This document shows, piece after piece, positions 34,923 through 42,501 of a stretch of DNA of 64,000 nt (positions are counted from its first letter, which is position 1; every line of letters starts with the position of its first letter). Position numbers and translations under genes: made by a program. The stretch covers positions 186,001 through 250,000 of the forward strand of contig CAZIPC010000005.1 in assembly GCA_964541155.1 (NCBI GenBank). Direction: 5' to 3'. The stretch is from UBA4416 sp964541155 (lineage in GTDB: Bacteria > Bacteroidota > Bacteroidia > B-17B0 > Aurantibacillaceae). A model generated the notes under the pieces. It made no database searches and had not been told where the DNA came from. It worked only from the letters and a program-made list of their open reading frames with translations.

Positions 34923-36164
34923 ATGTTCTGGGAAAAATATTCATATTCTTTAATAAAACGCAAAGTGTTTGATGCGTTAAGTAAAAACACTAATTATCGT
35001 ACCGAAAATATTTTAGGTATTCCAGGAACTTTTTTAGATACGGATATATTTTATGATGATGCTCCATTTTTAAAAGATGCTCCATTTTTATCTACATTAA
35101 TAGCAAATCCAAATCATATTGGCGTTCATACTTTAGGAGATGATCACGAAGATTTTTTTTCTGGTACTCATGAAATAGAAAAAGATTTAATAAAAATTTG
35201 TGCCGAAGAAATTTTTGGTGCAGATCCTAAATCTTATGATGGATATGTTGCTAGCGGAGGAACAGAGGCTAATATAGAAGCTGTTTGGATTTATAGAAAT
35301 TATTTTAAAAATGAGTTTAATGCAAATTTAAATGAAATTGCAGTTATTTACTCAGAAGATACTCATTACTCTATACCTAAAGCACTAGATTTATTAAATT
35401 TAAATGGCGTAGAGATACTAGTTAATAAAGATACTCGAGAGGTTGTATTAAAAGATTTAGAAAAAAAAATAGAAACAGCTTTAATAAACGGAATTAAATA
35501 TTTTATTGTTAATGTAAACATGTCAACTACTATGTTTGGTTCTGTTGATGATGTGGATAAAATAACTAATCTTCTAAATGTTTTACGAGTTAATTATAAA
35601 CTTCATGTAGATGGAGCTTATGGTGGATTTATTTACCCATTTACCAATAATAATAGTTCCTTTACTTTTAGAAACAAAAACATTTCTTCATTTTCTATTG
35701 ATGGGCATAAAATGCTTCAAGCGCCTTATGGAACAGGTATTTTTTTAGTTAGAAAAGAATACATGAAATATGTTTGCACAAATGAAGCTGGTTATGTTAA
35801 AGGGAAAGATTATACATTATGCGGAAGTCGATCTGGTGCTAACGCAGTTTGTGTATGGATGATTTTACGAATTCATGGTTCTGTAGGTTGGACTGTAAAA
35901 ATGAGGCAGTTAGTTGATCGAGCAGAGTTTATTTCTGATACATTAAACGAATTAAATATAAAACATTATCGACACCCAGATTTAAATATTGTCACAATAG
36001 ACGCTGATTACATAAGCCATGAATTAGCTACTAAATATCATCTCGTCCCAGATAGCCATGATGCTCATCCAAAATGGTATAAAATTGTTGTTATGCCTCA
36101 TGTTAAATCTGGTATTATTGATAATTTTTTATCAGAATTAAAAAATGAACAAGTTTTAAGTTAA
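34923..36164 (+). CDS. pyridoxal-phosphate-dependent decarboxylase
   Basis: The 413-residue enzyme is a group II amino acid decarboxylase by sequence. Landmarks are HTLGDDHEDFFSGTHEIE near residue 68, YVASGGTEANIEAVW near 108, VDGAYGGFIYPF near 229 (the Asp that binds the pyridine nitrogen), and the Schiff-base lysine in SIDGHKMLQAPYGTG near 262. The C-terminal domain is short. The closest named activities are histidine and diaminobutyrate or tyrosine decarboxylases, but I cannot identify the substrate. It starts 10 bp after the cbb3 accessory genes, an unexpected neighbour that may give acid or redox tolerance under low oxygen. Confidence 0.85.
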   Translation: MFWEKYSYSLIKRKVFDALSKNTNYRTENILGIPGTFLDTDIFYDDAPFLKDAPFLSTLIANPNHIGVHTLGDDHEDFFSGTHEIEKDLIKICAEEIFGADPKSYDGYVASGGTEANIEAVWIYRNYFKNEFNANLNEIAVIYSEDTHYSIPKALDLLNLNGVEILVNKDTREVVLKDLEKKIETALINGIKYFIVNVNMSTTMFGSVDDVDKITNLLNVLRVNYKLHVDGAYGGFIYPFTNNNSSFTFRNKNISSFSIDGHKMLQAPYGTGIFLVRKEYMKYVCTNEAGYVKGKDYTLCGSRSGANAVCVWMILRIHGSVGWTVKMRQLVDRAEFISDTLNELNIKHYRHPDLNIVTIDADYISHELATKYHLVPDSHDAHPKWYKIVVMPHVKSGIIDNFLSELKNEQVLS

Positions 36165-36192
36165 TTATTAATTTCAAAAATAAAATATATAC

Positions 36193-36939
36193 ATGTCTAT
36201 ATTAATTTTTTTTATACTTCATTGGTACCTTTCGCTTTTTGTACAAACTTTTTTTTTACATCGATATGCAGCGCATCAAATGTTTACAATGAATAAATTT
36301 TGGGAAAAGTTTTTTTATATTTTAACTTGGATTTTTCAAGGCTCTTCATTTCTTAGCCCCAAAGCATATGGTATTATGCATCGTTTACACCATGCTTATG
36401 CCGATACAGAAAATGATCCGCATTCTCCATTATATTCTAAAAATTTATTTGATATGATGAAAAAAACTTTAGTGGTTTATTTATCAATATTAAATAATGA
36501 AAAGCCAATAGAAGAGAAATTTAAAAAAGGAGTTCCATATTGGAAAACATTTGAAAACATAGCAGGAAGCTGGATAGTAAGAATTGCTTGGGGGATCCTT
36601 TATTTTTTGTTTTATTGGAATTATGCAACACATTGGTGGATGTATCTCTTATTACCATTACATTTTTTAATGGGTCCTATTCATGGTGCTATTATTAACT
36701 GGTTTGCACATAAATATGGATATGTTAGTTTTAAAGTAGGGGATACTGCAAAAAATTTATTGCCTATAGATGTTTTAATGATGGGAGAAAGTTATCATAA
36801 TAATCATCATAAATTTGGAGGTAGAGCAAATTTTGGAATTAAATGGCATGAGATAGACCCTACATATCCAATTATCCTAATATTAAATGCTTTTGGAATA
36901 ATACATCTTAAAAAAAATAATGATTTAAATTATATGTAA
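36193..36939 (+). CDS. membrane fatty acid desaturase
   Basis: The 248-residue protein has four or so helices and the three histidine boxes of acyl-lipid/acyl-CoA desaturases: HRYAAHQ near residue 23, HRLHHAYAD near 63 (followed by DPHSP) and YHNNHH near 200. The di-iron centre uses oxygen to introduce a double bond into an acyl chain. It lies 28 bp after the PLP decarboxylase and 46 bp before hemN. An oxygen-consuming desaturase next to a high-affinity oxidase and oxygen-independent haem synthesis makes sense if the locus adapts membranes to low oxygen, but that is inference. Confidence 0.88.
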   Translation: MSILIFFILHWYLSLFVQTFFLHRYAAHQMFTMNKFWEKFFYILTWIFQGSSFLSPKAYGIMHRLHHAYADTENDPHSPLYSKNLFDMMKKTLVVYLSILNNEKPIEEKFKKGVPYWKTFENIAGSWIVRIAWGILYFLFYWNYATHWWMYLLLPLHFLMGPIHGAIINWFAHKYGYVSFKVGDTAKNLLPIDVLMMGESYHNNHHKFGGRANFGIKWHEIDPTYPIILILNAFGIIHLKKNNDLNYM

Positions 36940-36985
36940 TTAAATCTTTTTTAGATGCTTATATTATAAATATAAATAAGAACTC

Positions 36986-38323
36986 ATGACAACAGATTTA
37001 GTAGCTAAATATAATATCCAAGCTCCAAGATATACAAGTTACCCAACAGTTCCATATTGGGATAATAATATGGATGAAGATACATGGATTAAACATTTAA
37101 AAAATGCATTTATAAAGCATAATTCAGATGGCATAAGTTTATATATCCATTTACCATATTGTGAAAGTCTTTGTACATACTGTGCATGTAATACTCGTAT
37201 TACAGTAAACCATAAAGTTGAACTTCCTTATATAGAAACTTTATTAAAAGAATGGAATTTATATTTAAATCAATTTGAAGGAAAGCCTTTAATAAAAGAG
37301 ATACACTTAGGAGGAGGTACCCCAACTTTTTTTTCTCCTGAAAATTTAACCTATTTGTTAAAATCAATTCTAGATACAGTTGACGTTTCTTCTGATTATG
37401 ATTTTAGTTTTGAAGGACATCCTGGAAATACAACTCAAGAGCATCTAAAAGCATTATATCTTCTAGGTTTTAAAAGAGTAAGTTTTGGTATTCAAGATTT
37501 TGATGAAAAGGTTCAGGATACCATTAATCGCTATCAAACATTTGAAGAAGTTAATCAAGTAGTTAATTATGCAAGAGAAATTGGTTATACTTCTATCAAT
37601 TTTGATTTAGTTTATGGATTGCCCTATCAAACAATACAATCTATACATGATACAATCACAAAAATTATTTCTTTAAAACCAGAAAGAATTGCTTTTTATA
37701 GCTACGCACATGTGCCTTGGTTAAAGCCGGGACAAAGAAAATATTCCGAAAAAGATTTGCCTGCAGATTCATATAAACGCAGTTTATATGAAGAAGGAAA
37801 GGAATTATTTTTAAAATCTAATTATTCTGATATTGGAATGGATCATTTTGCGTTACCTAACGATACGCTTTTTGATGCTTTTGAAAATAAAAAATTACAC
37901 AGAAATTTTATGGGATACACAACCAATAGCACAAAGTTATTAATTGGATTAGGATGTTCATCTATTAGCGATACATGGGACGGATTTTCTCAAAATATAA
38001 AAACGGTTGAAGAATATCAAATAGTTGTAAACAGTGGACATTTTCCTTTATTTAAAGGACATGCATTAACGGCCGAAGATTTAGTAATTAGACAACATAT
38101 TTTAGATTTAATGTGTCAACATCAAACAAATTTAGATACATACTATCTTGAATCTAAAAATAAATTTGATGAGTTTTTAAAAGACGAATTAATTGAAATA
38201 ACCACTGATAAAATTATTATAAAGGAATCTGGTAAATTATTTTTACGTAACATCTGTTTATCTTTTGATAAACGTTATTGGAAAAAAATTCCAGAGGGTA
38301 ATATTTTTAGTACCACTGCATAA
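36986..38323 (+). CDS. hemN: oxygen-independent coproporphyrinogen III oxidase
   Basis: The 445-residue radical SAM enzyme makes protoporphyrinogen precursor without oxygen, supplying haem for the cbb3 oxidase. The 4Fe-4S cluster cysteines are C59, C63 and C66 in YCESLCTYCAC, with the fourth HemN cysteine at C68. SAM-binding segments follow (EIHLGGGTPTFF and VSFGIQDFD), and the C-terminal HemN domain includes MGYTTN and CSSISD. The N-terminal RYTSYPT is the typical HemN start, which separates it from HemW. It is co-directional with the cbb3 genes and is followed by a haemoglobin gene 8 bp later. Confidence 0.95.
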   Translation: MTTDLVAKYNIQAPRYTSYPTVPYWDNNMDEDTWIKHLKNAFIKHNSDGISLYIHLPYCESLCTYCACNTRITVNHKVELPYIETLLKEWNLYLNQFEGKPLIKEIHLGGGTPTFFSPENLTYLLKSILDTVDVSSDYDFSFEGHPGNTTQEHLKALYLLGFKRVSFGIQDFDEKVQDTINRYQTFEEVNQVVNYAREIGYTSINFDLVYGLPYQTIQSIHDTITKIISLKPERIAFYSYAHVPWLKPGQRKYSEKDLPADSYKRSLYEEGKELFLKSNYSDIGMDHFALPNDTLFDAFENKKLHRNFMGYTTNSTKLLIGLGCSSISDTWDGFSQNIKTVEEYQIVVNSGHFPLFKGHALTAEDLVIRQHILDLMCQHQTNLDTYYLESKNKFDEFLKDELIEITTDKIIIKESGKLFLRNICLSFDKRYWKKIPEGNIFSTTA

Positions 38324-38331
38324 TTTAATAT

Positions 38332-38709
38332 ATGAAAAGAGATATTGAACACATAGAAGATATAAAATTAGTAGTTAATACTTTTTATAAACGAATACAA
38401 CAAAACAATGTGTTAGGCCCAATATTTGAAGAAAGAGTTGGTAATAAATGGAATGAGCATTTAGAGAAAATGTATCGTTTTTGGCAAACTATTTTATTTA
38501 ATGAGCATACATATAGTGGCGCCCCTTTTCCGCCTCATGCTCGAATGCCTATAGACGAAAGTCATTTTATAATTTGGGTTAAAAACTGGACTAATACGGT
38601 TGATGAATTTTTTTCTGGACCTATAGCTGAAGAGGCAAAAAAAAGAGGAACTCTTATGGCGGCTATATTTAATTCTAAATTAGAGTTTTTTAAAACTAAT
38701 AATATGTAG
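38332..38709 (+). CDS. group III truncated haemoglobin
   Basis: The 125-residue protein matches the cgb/trHbP family: IKLVVNTFYKRIQQNNVLGPIF near the start, WNEHLEKMYRFWQTILF near residue 40, YSGAPFPPHARM near 62, then ESHFIIWVKNW near 75 with the proximal haem histidine. Members bind oxygen, nitric oxide or peroxide; the exact role here is unknown. It is translated right after hemN (8 bp), consistent with haem supply and a microaerobic or nitrosative-stress setting. No hairpin terminator follows; a single regulatory box lies 17 bp after its stop. Confidence 0.92.
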   Translation: MKRDIEHIEDIKLVVNTFYKRIQQNNVLGPIFEERVGNKWNEHLEKMYRFWQTILFNEHTYSGAPFPPHARMPIDESHFIIWVKNWTNTVDEFFSGPIAEEAKKRGTLMAAIFNSKLEFFKTNNM

Positions 38710-38725
38710 AATTGTATTTTTAAAT

Positions 38726-38739
38726 CTGACATAAATCAT
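38726..38739 (+). promoter_or_regulatory. single Crp/FNR-type box upstream of 38786
   Basis: CTGACATAAATCAT is the same 14-bp inverted-repeat class as the boxes near 24439, 25992 and 28479. A TAAATTAG element (five of six positions of TAnnTTTG) begins at 38763, 30.5 bp from the box centre, close to the 29.5 bp seen in the paired sites. No partner site is found 22 bp upstream. Confidence 0.55.
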
Positions 38740-38785
38740 ATTTTAACTTATTTTATTTTTTATAAATTAGTTTAAATGTTTTTAT

Positions 38786-39127
38786 ATGCAGAATAAAGAA
38801 AATCAATGGGAAATTTTGTATCTGTTTGCCAAAGAGTTAGCAGATAATAACATCAATTTTAATGAAATTGAACAGCAATTATTTGAAAAAACTGATAATA
38901 AAGAATTAATTGTTGAAATTATTCAACAATTAAAAAAAGTGAGATATGCAGTTCACCGAAAAAATGGACTTATTAAAATAAGCTTTGGATCTTTATTTTT
39001 ATTAATAGGATTTTTAATTACTTGTATTAACTTTCATTCTAATCAATCTTTTGATATTGTTATGTATAGTACTAGCACAATAGGTTTATGCCTTATATTT
39101 TGGGGTCTTTACGAAATAATAGGATAG
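38786..39127 (+). CDS. small membrane protein of unknown family
   Basis: The 113-residue protein has a charged, helical N-terminal half (about residues 1-58) and two transmembrane helices (about 65-85 and 92-111) with a short loop. I recognise no family. Its promoter region holds a box of the class found at the cbb3 promoters, and it lies between the haem/haemoglobin genes and the thiol-handling genes, so a role in the same stress response is plausible. A 110-bp spacer with its own promoter-like element follows. Confidence 0.65.
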   Translation: MQNKENQWEILYLFAKELADNNINFNEIEQQLFEKTDNKELIVEIIQQLKKVRYAVHRKNGLIKISFGSLFLLIGFLITCINFHSNQSFDIVMYSTSTIGLCLIFWGLYEIIG

Positions 39128-39152
39128 CTTTAATTTATATCTTTTATACATT

Positions 39153-39198
39153 ATGTAACAAATGTAACACATCAAAATTTAAATGTGTAGTATATTTG
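39153..39198 (+). promoter_or_regulatory. putative promoter of the DUF983-OsmC operon
   Basis: A TATATTTG element (39191-39198) fits TAnnTTTG exactly. No TTTG is present 19 bp upstream; in that area two direct copies of ATGTAACA (39153-39160 and 39162-39169) with a 9-bp period occur, which may bind an activator. The first gene begins at 39240. Confidence 0.5.
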
Positions 39199-39239
39199 TA
39201 TTGCAAAATTAATCTGTAATTATCTTTAAAATATCGGTT

Positions 39240-39647
39240 ATGCTAATTTTTAATATATTGTATTCCATGTTATTTAATAAATGCTCAAGATGTCATCAAG
39301 GAGATGTTTTTGAATCACATAATCCATATAATCTTTCTAAAATGTTTAAAATTCATAAAACATGTAATCATTGTAATTTAGAATATGAGGATGAGCCCAG
39401 CTTTTTTTACGGAGCAATGTATGTTTCGTATGCAATTTCTTCGGGTTGGTTTATAATTTGGTATGCTATTCAAAGTTATTTTTTAAACTGGGAATTATTA
39501 ACGTTTGCTATTTTTATAACAGTATTTATAATTGTTGTAGCACCTTTAACATTAAGATGGTCAAGATTAATTTGGCTTAATTTTTTTTATAAGTTCAAAA
39601 AAGAATACAAAGAAAATTCACATAATATCATAAAAAATAATCATTAA
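39240..39647 (+). CDS. DUF983 membrane protein
   Basis: The 135-residue protein has the DUF983 pattern: an N-terminal zinc-ribbon-like pair of CxxC motifs (CSRCHQGD near residue 15 and CNHCNLEYEDEP near 41), then two transmembrane helices (about 60-80 and 88-110) and a basic tail. The metal-binding cysteines face the cytoplasm by the usual topology rule. The function is unknown. It opens a tight unit with rhodanese, a YgaP-like protein, thioredoxin and an OsmC-family protein, which suggests work on thiols or sulfur. Confidence 0.85.
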   Translation: MLIFNILYSMLFNKCSRCHQGDVFESHNPYNLSKMFKIHKTCNHCNLEYEDEPSFFYGAMYVSYAISSGWFIIWYAIQSYFLNWELLTFAIFITVFIIVVAPLTLRWSRLIWLNFFYKFKKEYKENSHNIIKNNH

Positions 39648-39656
39648 AATTATAGT

Positions 39657-39968
39657 ATGTTAGATGCAATAAAGGGAGCCCTTGGTTTAGGTCCAAAAAT
39701 AAATTTTAAAGAGCTTGTAAAAAGTGGAGCTCAAATTATTGATGTAAGAACACGAGGAGAATATTCATCAGGCCATGTAAAAGGAAGTATTAATATTCCA
39801 TTAAATGAATTATCTTCTCAAGTTAATAAAATTAAAAAACACACACCTATTATTACATGTTGTGCAAGTGGAATGAGAAGCGCATCTGCCAAATCTACAT
39901 TGTTATCTCTAGGGTTTAAAGAAGTGTATAATGGAGGAGGTTGGATGAGTTTAAATGGAAAGGTTTAA
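39657..39968 (+). CDS. single-domain rhodanese (sulfurtransferase)
   Basis: The 103-residue protein is one rhodanese domain: IIDVRTRGEYSSGHVKGSINIPL at about 27-49 contains the substrate-side arginine and glutamate, and the active-site loop is CASGMRS with C69 as the probable persulfide cysteine (C68 precedes it). Such enzymes carry sulfane sulfur between thiols and acceptor proteins. It lies 9 bp after the DUF983 gene and is followed by a YgaP-like membrane segment; in YgaP the rhodanese and this segment are one polypeptide, so the two may act as a split YgaP. Confidence 0.9.
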   Translation: MLDAIKGALGLGPKINFKELVKSGAQIIDVRTRGEYSSGHVKGSINIPLNELSSQVNKIKKHTPIITCCASGMRSASAKSTLLSLGFKEVYNGGGWMSLNGKV

Positions 39969-39978
39969 GAAGCACAAA

Positions 39979-40173
39979 ATGAAATACCGTTTATTATATA
40001 ATTGGAATTTGTGGCGAATTATTAGAGTGATTTTATCACTTTTATTTATCGTATCAGGAATAATTACTTTAGATTATATTTTAGTAATAGCAGGTGTTTT
40101 TTTATTTATACAAGCCTTATTAAATACTTGCATTTCTTGTGTTAATCAAAATTGTAAAGTACCTCAATCATAA
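39979..40173 (+). CDS. YgaP-like/DUF2892 two-helix membrane protein
   Basis: A 64-residue protein with two transmembrane helices (about residues 12-30 and 33-50) and a cysteine motif CISCVNQNC close to the C terminus. It fits the DUF2892 group, which forms the membrane portion of the rhodanese YgaP. The ATG at 39979 is preferred because it avoids overlap with the rhodanese stop; an in-frame ATG at 39955 would overlap by 14 bp. The cysteines may be the sulfur acceptor of the neighbouring rhodanese. Confidence 0.75.
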   Translation: MKYRLLYNWNLWRIIRVILSLLFIVSGIITLDYILVIAGVFLFIQALLNTCISCVNQNCKVPQS

Positions 40174-40177
40174 AAAA

Positions 40178-40474
40178 ATGAATAAGTTTAATGATATCAT
40201 AAATACTAATAAACCTGTATTAGTAGATTTTTTTGCTGAGTGGTGCGGCCCTTGCAAAACAATGGCTCCTATTTTAAAAGAAGTAAAAACACAAATGCAA
40301 GATAAAGCCATAATTATAAAAATAGATGTCGATAAAAATCCTGAAGCGGCATCTGTTTATCAAATTAGAAGTGTACCTACTTTAATTATGTTCAAAAATG
40401 GAAAACCAGTTTGGAAACAATCAGGAGTTGTTCCATCTCAAGAATTAATAAAATTATTTAATCAATTTCAGTAA
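40178..40474 (+). CDS. thioredoxin
   Basis: The 98-residue protein is a compact thioredoxin with the active site WCGPC (C23, C26), the buried aspartate region VLVDFFAEW, and the cis-proline loop VPTLIMF near residue 68. The ATG at 40178 lies 4 bp after the stop of the YgaP-like gene; a longer form from a GTG at 40139 would overlap it and add nothing conserved. It would reduce disulfides or persulfides of the partners in this operon. It is probably an accessory thioredoxin, not the housekeeping one. Confidence 0.92.
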   Translation: MNKFNDIINTNKPVLVDFFAEWCGPCKTMAPILKEVKTQMQDKAIIIKIDVDKNPEAASVYQIRSVPTLIMFKNGKPVWKQSGVVPSQELIKLFNQFQ

Positions 40475-40476
40475 AA

Positions 40477-40905
40477 ATGTCACATCATTATCATGTTAAT
40501 CTTAAATGGACAGAAGGAAGAATAGGGGAAGTTTCATCACCAGAATTAAATACTTCTATAACTGTTGCTACTCCTCCACAGTTTCCAAAAGGAATAGATG
40601 GAATTTGGTCACCAGAACATTTTTTTACAGCGGCTGTTAATTCTTGCTTTATGACTACATTTTTAGCCATTGCAGAAAATTCTAGATTAGAATTTAAATC
40701 ATTTAATTGCAATGCTACTGGTGTTTTAAATCAAGTTGATGGAAAATATATTATAACAGAAGTAATTTTAAAACCTATAGTGTTTATTGAAAAAGAAGAA
40801 GATCGTGATAAAGCATTAAGAATACTAGATAAATCTGAAAAGGCCTGTTTAATATCAAATTCAATTAATTCAAAGGTTACATTAAGTCCTTCGGTAACAT
40901 TATAA
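40477..40905 (+). CDS. OsmC/Ohr family peroxiredoxin-like protein
   Basis: The 142-residue protein has the OsmC fold pattern: TPPQFPKGIDGIWSPEHFFTAAVNSCFMTTFL near residues 32-64 with the first reactive cysteine, and EKACLISNSI near residue 127 with the second. Family members reduce organic hydroperoxides using a thiol pair. The arginine usually in Ohr is not obvious, so I prefer the general OsmC-like name. It lies 2 bp after the thioredoxin, which could serve as its reductant, and it is the last gene before a bidirectional terminator. Confidence 0.88.
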   Translation: MSHHYHVNLKWTEGRIGEVSSPELNTSITVATPPQFPKGIDGIWSPEHFFTAAVNSCFMTTFLAIAENSRLEFKSFNCNATGVLNQVDGKYIITEVILKPIVFIEKEEDRDKALRILDKSEKACLISNSINSKVTLSPSVTL

Positions 40906-40935
40906 AAAAAGGAGCATTTAGCTCCTTTTTTTATA
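40901..40935. terminator. Bidirectional terminator between osmC-like gene and hpf
   Basis: A perfect 15-bp inverted repeat (TAT-A7-GGAGC / GCTCC-T7-ATA) with a 5-nt loop spans the end of both convergent genes. The A7 and T7 flanks allow termination in both directions. Confidence 0.9.
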
Positions 40936-41251
40936 AATCATTAATGTTTATTTTAGATCCAGCTGATTTTTCTTTGTGTTTAATAATTTGAGTTTTTAAG
41001 GCTTCACAAGCTAAATCAATTGATTCTTCAAAAGATGTGGATTGTTTTTTTGAAAATAAATCTTGTCCTTTTGTTAATATTTTAATCTCCACTACCTTGT
41101 TTTCAGTAGTTGATGATTTGTCTAATCTCATTATAATCTCAGTATTAATTAAGTTATCATGAAATGTTTTTAATTTATTTACTTTTTCATTCGCAAAATC
41201 AATTAATTTTTTGTCGGCATCAAAATGCACTGATTGAATGTTTGTTGTCAT
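40931..41251 (-). CDS. hpf: ribosome hibernation-promoting factor (short HPF)
   Basis: The 106-residue protein belongs to the HPF/RaiA (sigma-54 modulation protein) family. It has the beta-alpha fold with conserved KLIDFANEKVNKLKTFHDNL, EIIMRLDKSS, EIKILTKGQDLFSKKQS and SFEESIDLACEALKTQI. It lacks the C-terminal dimerisation domain of the long form. It binds the 30S decoding site in stationary phase. The gene follows xerC and rpsU, a conserved Bacteroidota order. A purine-rich AGAGGA about 8 nt before the ATG is one of the few Shine-Dalgarno-like sites in the window. Confidence 0.9.
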   Translation of the reverse strand: MTTNIQSVHFDADKKLIDFANEKVNKLKTFHDNLINTEIIMRLDKSSTTENKVVEIKILTKGQDLFSKKQSTSFEESIDLACEALKTQIIKHKEKSAGSKININDL

Positions 41252-41293
41252 AATTAATCCTCTTTTTATGGTTAGTAATTTGTAAAATATTTG

Positions 41294-42187
41294 TTATTCT
41301 CCTCTTGGATGAGCTTGTTTATAGGATTTTTTAAGTTTCTCAATAGTATTATGAGTATATACTTGTGTAGCACTTAAGTTTGCGTGTCCTAATAAATCTT
41401 TAACAGCATTAATATCGGCGCCATTATTTAGTAAATGTGTAGCAAATGTATGTCTTAATATATGAGGGCTCTTTTTTTGTATGGTAGTAATTAATGATAA
41501 ATATTTTTTTACTATTGTATAAATATATTGTTCGCTTAATTCAGAGCCTTTATCATTAACTAGTAACATGTGGTTTTCAAACTGGTTTTCCTTTTTTACG
41601 TTTAAATAGTTGCTAAGGTTACGCTTTAGCTCTAAAGAAATTGGGATAATTCGTTCTTTATTTCTTTTCCCTAAAACTTTAATAGTTGAATTGTAGATGT
41701 CAATATCTCTTTCTTTCAAATTCTTTAATTCAGATCTTCTTATACCTGTTTGGTATAATAAATCTAATATTAATCTATCTCTTAAGCCGTTAAAGTTTCC
41801 TTCAAACACTACTTTTGAAAATAAATTTTCCATTTGTTGTTCATCAACAAAAACAGGAAGTCGTTTTGGTATTTTTGGACCAGAAATTTTAGATAAAGGA
41901 TTTACATCAATTAATTTTTGACGTTGTAAGTATTTAAATAAAGATTTCAATGATGATAATTTTCTATTAACAGAGCGTGGGGTAATTTTATGATTTATCA
42001 AATCTGAAACCCAGGCGCGTATATGTTGGTAATTAATTTCAGATAAATTAATTACATGTGTCTCATCTTCACTAATAAATTTAATAAATTGAAAGATGTC
42101 GTTTTTATAAGATGTAACTGTATGACTAGAATATTTTTTCTCGTACGATAAGTAATCAAAAAAAGATATTAGTTGGTTATTAAACAT
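41294..42187 (-). CDS. xerC: XerC/XerD-type tyrosine recombinase
   Basis: The 297-residue recombinase has the SAM-like core-binding domain (about residues 1-90) and a complete catalytic set: R150 (TGIRRSEL), K174 (LGKRNKER), H242 and R245 (HILRHTF), H268 (GHANLSA) and nucleophile Y277 (VYTH). Length and motifs match the housekeeping Xer enzymes that resolve chromosome dimers. It sits between rpsU and hpf, as in many Bacteroidota, and not next to phage or transposon genes, so it is not a mobile-element integrase. A terminator-like hairpin directly abuts its start codon (42193-42241). Confidence 0.93.
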   Translation of the reverse strand: MFNNQLISFFDYLSYEKKYSSHTVTSYKNDIFQFIKFISEDETHVINLSEINYQHIRAWVSDLINHKITPRSVNRKLSSLKSLFKYLQRQKLIDVNPLSKISGPKIPKRLPVFVDEQQMENLFSKVVFEGNFNGLRDRLILDLLYQTGIRRSELKNLKERDIDIYNSTIKVLGKRNKERIIPISLELKRNLSNYLNVKKENQFENHMLLVNDKGSELSEQYIYTIVKKYLSLITTIQKKSPHILRHTFATHLLNNGADINAVKDLLGHANLSATQVYTHNTIEKLKKSYKQAHPRGE

Positions 42188-42192
42188 AAAAA

Positions 42193-42241
42193 ACCTAAGG
42201 TTATAACGAATTTAGTTTAAAAATTCACAATAACCTTAGGT
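42193..42241 (-). terminator. Hairpin with T-run between rpsU and the xerC start codon
   Basis: A 12-bp inverted repeat (ACCTAAGGTTAT and its complement, at 42193-42204 and 42230-42241) encloses a second 6-bp stem (GAATTT at 42208-42213, AAATTC at 42221-42226). On the minus strand it is followed by TTTTTT and then the ATG of xerC. It looks like the rpsU terminator placed right against the xerC start, so xerC would be expressed by read-through. Confidence 0.75.
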
Positions 42242-42272
42242 ATATATATAATTTTTTGTAAAAAAACGAATA

Positions 42273-42470
42273 TTATTCAGCAGATAAGCCTAATTGCATT
42301 TTTTGCTTATATACAGCTTTAATACGAGTTTGTCTATTTGTTACAGATGGTTTTTCGAAGTTTTTACGGTTACGTAGTTGCTTAACAACACCTGTTTTTT
42401 CAAATTTCTTTTTGAATTTTTTTAAAGCTTTTTCAATGCTTTCGCCTTCTTTTACTGCTACTATTAACAT
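42273..42470 (-). CDS. rpsU: 30S ribosomal protein S21
   Basis: The 65-residue basic protein is bS21, recognisable from VKEGESIEKALKKFKKKFEKTG and the arginine/lysine-rich RNRKNFEKPS and KAVYKQKMQ segments. It assists mRNA recruitment to the 30S subunit. A strong promoter with both elements lies upstream (42502-42533), and a hairpin terminator follows before xerC, so it is likely much more strongly expressed than the two downstream genes. Confidence 0.95.
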   Translation of the reverse strand: MLIVAVKEGESIEKALKKFKKKFEKTGVVKQLRNRKNFEKPSVTNRQTRIKAVYKQKMQLGLSAE

Positions 42471-42501
42471 TATTTGATTTTATTATTTTTAATTTGGGTT
42501 G

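Noticed and set aside
40139..40177. GTG-started longer thioredoxin
   Set aside because: The 13 extra residues overlap the preceding gene and are not part of the thioredoxin fold; the ATG at 40178 follows that gene directly.
41294..42187. Tyrosine recombinase as sign of an integrated mobile element
   Set aside because: Length, catalytic set and the rpsU-xerC-hpf neighbourhood are those of the housekeeping Xer protein. No att-like repeats, phage genes or composition change are present.
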